DNA of 10,725 nt, taken from SZUA-448 sp045627185 (GTDB taxonomy: Bacteria; Bacillota; Clostridia; Lachnospirales; Lachnospiraceae). Of this stretch, positions 7,170 to 10,725 are shown in pieces. Position 1 is the first letter of the stretch. Each line of letters begins with the position of its first letter. The stretch spans positions 1 through 10,725 of the forward strand of contig JAZQNE010000093.1 of NCBI GenBank assembly GCA_045627185.1, written 5' to 3'. The translations under genes and the position numbers were made by a program. The notes under the pieces were generated by a model, which worked only from the letters and a program-made list of their open reading frames with translations, did not search any database and was not told the origin of the DNA.

Positions 7170-8054
7170 TTATTCCTCAACCTGCTCGGTAAAAGGTTTT
7201 TCGAGCACTTCCGGGTGCTGCATATAGTATTTGAACAGACGGATTGTCTTTGAGAAATAGAAACCGTCCGCAATTCTCTCATCAATTGTAAGGCCGATAT
7301 CAATCGAGTCCTTCATTTCAACGTTTCCGTCACGGTTGAAGAACGGACGCAGCTTCTTTTCGCCAATTACTACAAAGAAGGAATTGGTTCCCCAGTTCGA
7401 CAAATGGTGGTAAGCAGCATTCATGCGGACTGAGCCTAGATTTGATACGGCTATCGATTTGAAGAAAATATCAGACTCGCTTATACTCTTCGGAAGCGGA
7501 CCGTGATTATCCCACCACTTGAAAAAGCCGAGCACCATTCTGCCTATGAAATGCGGGAATTTCATAAGGATTCGAAGGTCATCCGATGTTTTGTCAAGTT
7601 CCTCACTGCGTCTGGCTTCAATTTCCTTTGTAAGCTTTCCAAGCACCGTCTGAAGCGTATCATCAGGATCGATAAGAAGCTGTGCAAGGCCTTCCTCGCC
7701 ATCATCCGACATACTCTTTTTAACTATGAAACCGATAGAGACATCATATCTTTCATACAGGCGTTTGTGTCTGTAGAAGCGGTTCATTTTCGGACGGTTG
7801 ATAACCAGCTTGCCAAGTGCTGCAAGCATCAGTGAAAAGAGCGAAAGGCCGCTATATGCCTCGTCTTTTCTCTTTTCCTTAATAAAAGTGTCAACAGCGG
7901 TCAGGTCTATTGTTTCAGCAATATAGCCTTCGCAGTCCGTTCTGTTTGGCCATACCATCGGCATGACATAATGGTTGGTATCCAGTTCGTCACCGCGGAT
8001 CAGCCTGGCATCTTTCTTGTCGCCCCATCTTTTTTTGTACGTTTTCTTCTCCAT
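7170..8054 (-). CDS. E2/CAT-like acyltransferase-fold protein lacking the catalytic histidine
   Basis: A 294-aa protein resembling the catalytic domain of 2-oxoacid dehydrogenase E2 subunits and chloramphenicol acetyltransferase. The central AVSNLG (202-207) and the nearby FFVVIGE segment match the E2 fold. The C-terminal active-site motif, normally DHRxxDG, reads DERIADG at 258-264: Asp258, Arg260, Asp263 and Gly264 are kept but the catalytic His is Glu259. There is no lipoyl or peripheral-subunit-binding domain, and no E1 or E3 genes are nearby, so it is not part of a normal dehydrogenase complex. A tryptophan-rich segment (GFFKWWDNHG, 176-185) could contact membrane or ligand. GGGG about 8 nt before the ATG is a modest ribosome site. 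It heads the four-gene operon and ends 1 nt before the DUF523-AlkD start. It could use a different acyl chemistry or be a binding or regulatory protein; activity is unknown. Confidence 0.85.
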   Translation of the reverse strand: MEKKTYKKRWGDKKDARLIRGDELDTNHYVMPMVWPNRTDCEGYIAETIDLTAVDTFIKEKRKDEAYSGLSLFSLMLAALGKLVINRPKMNRFYRHKRLYERYDVSIGFIVKKSMSDDGEEGLAQLLIDPDDTLQTVLGKLTKEIEARRSEELDKTSDDLRILMKFPHFIGRMVLGFFKWWDNHGPLPKSISESDIFFKSIAVSNLGSVRMNAAYHHLSNWGTNSFFVVIGEKKLRPFFNRDGNVEMKDSIDIGLTIDERIADGFYFSKTIRLFKYYMQHPEVLEKPFTEQVEE

Positions 8055-8073
8055 ATTTTTTACCCCGTTTTTT

Positions 8074-8094
8074 CAATTGTTTCGCAATTGTTTC
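8074..8094. promoter_or_regulatory. Tandem direct repeat, candidate operator
   Basis: CAATTGTTTC occurs at 8074-8083 and again at 8085-8094 (GAAACAATTG twice on the minus strand), one base apart. The 11-bp period places both copies on the same helix face. It covers the predicted transcription start of the minus-strand operon, just downstream of its -10 box, where a bound repressor would block transcription. Each copy holds the palindrome CAATTG. The repeat is seen directly; the operator role is inference. Confidence 0.4.
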
Positions 8095-8101
8095 TCTTAT
8101 C

Positions 8102-8130
8102 ATAATACAATCTTTACCCCAATATCACAA
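8102..8130 (-). promoter_or_regulatory. Promoter of the four-gene minus-strand operon
   Basis: On the minus strand TTGTGA (8130-8125) and TATTAT (8107-8102) are spaced by 17 nt. An A-rich tract lies directly upstream of the -35 box (8131-8160; a pyrimidine run on the plus strand) and would suit an UP element. The predicted leader is about 40 nt. Confidence 0.65.
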
Positions 8131-8198
8131 GTTTTTTTTCATTCTTTCCCTTCTTTTTTCCTGATTGATGTCGATATACAAAACGGATTATTTTTCTG

Positions 8199-8227
8199 TT
8201 GTAATTGAACGTGAAATTGATTATCAT
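8199..8227 (+). promoter_or_regulatory. Candidate promoter of the GGDEF gene
   Basis: TTGTAA (8199-8204) and TATCAT (8222-8227) are spaced by 17 nt on the plus strand, about 50 nt before the ATG at 8276. Another possible -35, TTGAAC at 8205-8210, overlaps but has a poorer -10. The match is moderate. Confidence 0.45.
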
Positions 8228-8243
8228 TGAATATACCATCAAT

Positions 8244-8261
8244 AGATGATTTTTATCATCT
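8244..8261 (+). promoter_or_regulatory. Small leader hairpin before the GGDEF ribosome site
   Basis: AGATGAT (8244-8250) and ATCATCT (8255-8261) form a perfect 7-bp inverted repeat with a TTTT loop, five bases before the GGAGGG Shine-Dalgarno (8267-8272). It lies in the predicted leader, so it could be an operator for a dimeric regulator or a small RNA hairpin beside the ribosome site. It is too AT-rich to be very stable. Confidence 0.3.
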
Positions 8262-8275
8262 TACCCGGAGGGCAC

Positions 8276-9847
8276 ATGGCTTTCGATATTGATAAATACA
8301 TTGAACTTTCAAACAAACCGGGCAAAACATCTGAAGATGTTGCCGAACTGATTTCCGCTGTTTCCGAGGCAATAAATGATAACTGTGAAATCGCCAAATT
8401 AATTGAACTCACGGGAAATATCATCGGCGCTTTCTCTTTGATTTATGATGAAAAGCTGATTGATGATTTATTGGCCAATATTCATTCTCTTTCATCTCTT
8501 GCACAAACTGACGGAGATAAAAACTATGTTGATTATCTCTTTATGATTTTCTATTTAAGGCTCGGCTATGCTCCCAAAACCGTTGAATATGCCTTAAAGC
8601 TTATTGACAGTGACATTACACTTCCACTCTTCAAACTGGTTGCCTTAACCGAGCTTACGAACAAAGCCCTCTGCTGCGGCGAATATGAAAAAGGCCGTGA
8701 ATTTGCACATCGCGGAATTGACATGCTTGGCAAATTCAACGAAAAGAATCAGAACATATACGGTCTTGTAGTTTACGGCAATCTGCTTTGTATCCTGGCC
8801 AACTTAAATAACAAAAAAGAGTTTGATGAAACCCAGGAAAAGATTAACCGGATTATTGCTGACAATCCTGATGATACAGATGTAAAAAATCTTGGCGTTT
8901 CAATTCAGATTGACCTTGCAGGCGCCAACATCCTGTCAAAGGGCTGTTCCAAGAGGCGTGTTGCCACCTATTGCAAGTATTTCCAGAACTTTGTCTGTGA
9001 AGAACTTGCCAAAACAGATTATTTCCACGATATTAACAGCGATGTTGCCACCATAAATAAAATATGCGATGAAGGCTATTACAAAGAATGTGCAAAAATC
9101 TGCCGGACAATCGTTGACAACAACACCTGTTTCATTGGCCACTTTGATGAAATCTATGCCATTATCGAAAAGATTCATAAGGCAGACAGCACTCTTTTCA
9201 GCGAGGAAGTATACAATAACTATCTTACAAGATATCTCGAAGTCATGAAGACAACATCAGCCGGAAATACAGCCATGATGAAGCGTATGATAGTTGAGGA
9301 ATTCAAGATTTACGATATACATTCCGAGTACGAAAGCATCCGTGCAAAATATGAAACCGACTCTCTTACCGTTTGCTACAACCGCCCGAGTTTCGAAATG
9401 AATGCTTCGACATTCATGGCTGAACATCCCGAAGGAAGTCTTGTTTTCATCGATATTGACGGGCTGAAGTTTACGAATGACCATTTTGGTCATAATTCAG
9501 GTGATTTTCTCCTTAAATCATTTGTTTCAACAGTAGAAAAAGTGACGGATTCCGAACGTGAAAAGCTTTATCGTTATGCAGGTGATGAATTCATCCTTAT
9601 TACAGCTCTTTCTCTTGATGAAACACTTAAAATGGTTCAGAAAATTTCCAGAAAGTTCGCAAAACCTTTTAAGTTCAACAACAATGAAATTAAAATATCC
9701 TTCTCTTACGGAATAGCATCATTTTCCGAGGCCGAGCCCAATTGCGGAGAAGATGCCGTCATTTCGGTTGTTAAAACTGCCGACAAGCGTATGTACACCT
9801 GTAAGCGGAAGCACAAGAAAAAATTCCCCGATATGGTCAGAAGATAG
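8276..9847 (+). CDS. Cytosolic GGDEF protein (AGDEF signature) with helical-repeat sensor region, putative diguanylate cyclase
   Basis: A 523-aa soluble protein. Residues of about 1-350 are all-helical and look like degenerate TPR-type repeats; no membrane segment or signal peptide is seen. Residues of about 361-515 form a GGDEF domain: opening DSLTVCYNR (362-370), metal-binding FIDIDGLKFTND (391-402), signature AGDEF at 435-439 and the terminal TADKRMY (501-507). The family makes c-di-GMP from two GTP; AGDEF variants with activity are known. The inhibitory RxxD site expected five residues before the signature reads SERE, so product inhibition at that site should be absent. GGAGGG ending 3 nt before the ATG decides this start over an upstream in-frame ATG at 8246. 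It is transcribed away from the minus-strand operon. The helical part probably binds a protein or small ligand that controls the cyclase; that is inference. Confidence 0.92.
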   Translation: MAFDIDKYIELSNKPGKTSEDVAELISAVSEAINDNCEIAKLIELTGNIIGAFSLIYDEKLIDDLLANIHSLSSLAQTDGDKNYVDYLFMIFYLRLGYAPKTVEYALKLIDSDITLPLFKLVALTELTNKALCCGEYEKGREFAHRGIDMLGKFNEKNQNIYGLVVYGNLLCILANLNNKKEFDETQEKINRIIADNPDDTDVKNLGVSIQIDLAGANILSKGCSKRRVATYCKYFQNFVCEELAKTDYFHDINSDVATINKICDEGYYKECAKICRTIVDNNTCFIGHFDEIYAIIEKIHKADSTLFSEEVYNNYLTRYLEVMKTTSAGNTAMMKRMIVEEFKIYDIHSEYESIRAKYETDSLTVCYNRPSFEMNASTFMAEHPEGSLVFIDIDGLKFTNDHFGHNSGDFLLKSFVSTVEKVTDSEREKLYRYAGDEFILITALSLDETLKMVQKISRKFAKPFKFNNNEIKISFSYGIASFSEAEPNCGEDAVISVVKTADKRMYTCKRKHKKKFPDMVRR

Positions 9848-9936
9848 ACAACATCAGGTCAAAAACAGAATGTAACCGTTTTGGGGAAGCGGCATAATTT
9901 AACAAAAAAAGAAAGTTTAGGCGGAGAACAAGGACC

Positions 9937-10257
9937 ATGACGGCAAACCTGAAAGTAAACGAAGAAGAGGCAATAAAGGACCGCATTGAGAAAGGCTTCT
10001 GCCGGAATGATGTTTTCAATATGCGTGACTGGCTGGTTACAATACTGCCGCCTATGCTTGAAGACATTATGCGTGAACACGAATGTGACGAGGAAACTCT
10101 GTCCGGGAAATATTTTGCCACAAAATACAATGTTATATTGCAGCTTCGGGACGCAATAAGGCTATTGGAGGCTTCTTCGTATTCAGAAGACTGTAGATAT
10201 GACATAGAAAATGCATGTGTCCTACTTGCAGAAGCCTTCCCGAATCTTTGGTTTTAG
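9937..10257 (+). CDS. Hypothetical small acidic protein
   Basis: A 106-aa protein I do not recognise. It is predicted mostly helical and acidic, with two Cys (22, 50) in the first half and two more (86, 94) in the last quarter, and no signal peptide or membrane segment. GGAG at 9923-9926, 10 nt upstream, or AAGGA closer in, can serve as ribosome site. It follows the GGDEF gene by 89 nt on the same strand and could be cotranscribed or start from a weak promoter in that gap (CATAAT at 9893-9898). The next gene's Shine-Dalgarno overlaps its stop codon, so the two small proteins are probably made together. No function is proposed. Confidence 0.75.
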   Translation: MTANLKVNEEEAIKDRIEKGFCRNDVFNMRDWLVTILPPMLEDIMREHECDEETLSGKYFATKYNVILQLRDAIRLLEASSYSEDCRYDIENACVLLAEAFPNLWF

Positions 10258-10267
10258 GAGGTGCCAT

Positions 10268-10603
10268 ATGTTTGAAAATATTAAGAAGGATCTCCCAAAA
10301 GCCACTGATGCAAAGGCCTGGGCTGAGTTTATTAAATCAAATAATCCGCACCTGATAAAATATGCGGATTTAACTTCAATGAATATTGAGGAAATAAAAA
10401 ATCTTATAGGGGTAAACGGAAGGGTATGGCTTTATCTTTCCGAGGATGTGCAAAAAGCCAATCCGGAGTTCTTTGTGCTTGGACTTAAAACATGTCCGGC
10501 AATATATAGATTCGGCTTTAAGGAATGGCGGGAAAGCGGATGTTTTTTTAATGAAATACCAAAGGATGCTCGGAAATACCTGTCAATGTATGCCGTTGAA
10601 TAA
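10268..10603 (+). CDS. Hypothetical small protein, translationally coupled to the preceding gene
   Basis: A 111-aa protein starting at an ATG preceded by AGGAGGT with 5-nt spacing. That Shine-Dalgarno overlaps the upstream TAG, which decides this start over an earlier in-frame ATG at 10211 inside the neighbour. It is mixed helical, rich in aromatic residues in the second half (RVWLYL, EFFVLGLK, IYRFGFKEW) and has no membrane segment. The stretch around YLSEDVQKANPEFFVLGLK faintly recalls the short repeats of DUF4116-type proteins, but this is an impression from memory and too weak to name it. Its coupling to the preceding small gene suggests a two-protein unit. Confidence 0.78.
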   Translation: MFENIKKDLPKATDAKAWAEFIKSNNPHLIKYADLTSMNIEEIKNLIGVNGRVWLYLSEDVQKANPEFFVLGLKTCPAIYRFGFKEWRESGCFFNEIPKDARKYLSMYAVE

Positions 10604-10610
10604 TAGGCCG

Positions 10611-10650
10611 CCGCATTCTCGTGACTTTAGTCGTGTGAAGTTCACAAGTA
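10611..10650 (+). mobile_element. Possible IS200/IS605-family right-end relic
   Basis: GACTTTAGTC (10623-10632) forms a short hairpin with flanking CGT/GTG pairs, and the segment ends in AAGTTCAC. This hairpin plus TTCAC order recalls the subterminal right ends, which double as omega-RNA 3' ends, of IS200/IS605 elements carrying tnpB in Clostridia. No transposase or TnpB is present, and the segment begins right after the stop codon of the last small gene, so only a tail remains if the call is right. The resemblance is from memory and not searched. Confidence 0.35.
10634..10646. repeat. 13-bp palindrome TGTGAA-G-TTCACA
   Basis: A perfect 6-bp inverted repeat around a single G. It overlaps the suspected IS end and may simply be part of it; otherwise it could be an operator for a gene starting beyond the window. 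Its half-sites are too close together to be a CRP-type site. Confidence 0.3.
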
Positions 10651-10718
10651 AAGAAGCTTTTTGTGTAGGAAGGGAATTTGAGCAATTTAACAGTTAAAGA
10701 AAATTAGCAATTACAATA

Positions 10719-10725
10719 TGGAGGG
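10719..10725 (+). promoter_or_regulatory. Possible Shine-Dalgarno of a gene starting beyond the window
   Basis: The last bases contain GGAGGG, a strong ribosome-binding match, after an AT-rich stretch with no open frame. A plus-strand gene may start within about 10 nt past the edge; the sequence stops before this can be seen. Confidence 0.35.

Noticed and set aside
7169..7303. N-terminal extension of the DUF523-AlkD protein by 45 residues
   Set aside because: It lies wholly inside the 3' end of the upstream gene, shows no domain similarity, and a ribosome site precedes the ATG at 7168.
9875..9900. Terminator after the GGDEF gene
   Set aside because: Only a 6-bp stem with a wobble pair (CCGTTT/AAGCGG) can form, and just ATTT follows; too weak to call.
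9837..10205. Minus-strand open frame of 122 codons
   Set aside because: It covers the end of the GGDEF gene and most of the first small gene antisense. The plus-strand frames have good ribosome sites and coupling.
10634..10646. CRP-type operator TGTGA...TCACA
   Set aside because: The half-sites are three bases apart instead of six, and CRP-type control of this kind is not expected in this group.

Overview
The window looks like chromosomal DNA of a motile, fermentative, low-to-mid GC Firmicute, most likely a gut or rumen Clostridium relative of the Lachnospiraceae type. This rests on strong GGAGG-type ribosome binding sites, sigma-A-like promoters, a long PPi-dependent phosphofructokinase, a dCache chemoreceptor and a soluble GGDEF protein. 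The taxonomic guess is inference; there is no rRNA or other marker gene here.

Layout. Positions 1-106 hold no confident gene but contain a long nested inverted repeat (34-84) and possibly the last 28 codons of a plus-strand gene. From 107 to 8054 everything reads on the minus strand in three transcription units. (1) A chemoreceptor (107-2071) has its own promoter (2151-2179). (2) A PPi-phosphofructokinase (2273-3931) has its own promoter (3976-4004) and an intrinsic terminator (2195-2224). (3) A tightly packed four-gene operon (8054 down to 4059) encodes, in order of transcription, an E2/CAT-like acyltransferase-fold protein lacking the catalytic histidine, a DUF523-AlkD fusion protein, an M29 metallo-aminopeptidase and a HAD hydrolase. 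The first two genes are 1 nt apart, the next pair overlap by ATGA, and the last follows after 66 nt. The operon ends at a weak T-rich hairpin.

A 221-bp divergent intergenic region (8055-8275) separates that operon from a plus-strand block. It holds two back-to-back candidate promoters, a tandem 10-bp direct repeat over the predicted start point of the minus-strand operon, and a small hairpin in the leader of the plus-strand gene. The plus-strand block has a cytosolic helical-repeat GGDEF protein with an AGDEF signature (8276-9847) and then two small unrecognised genes (9937-10257, 10268-10603), the second with its Shine-Dalgarno overlapping the stop of the first. After them lies a short segment (about 10611-10650) resembling the right-end hairpin of an IS200/IS605-family element. 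A Shine-Dalgarno-like GGAGGG sits at the right edge.

Functional reading. The chemoreceptor, with most of an amino-acid-binding dCache motif, and the c-di-GMP synthase candidate are signalling genes. PFP is the core glycolytic step. The four-gene operon mixes a peptidase, a phosphatase-like enzyme and two unusual proteins, and its common purpose is unclear. The most unusual items are the DUF523-AlkD fusion and the histidine-less E2 homologue that heads the same operon. I found no CRISPR array, tRNA or rRNA, and no intact mobile element.
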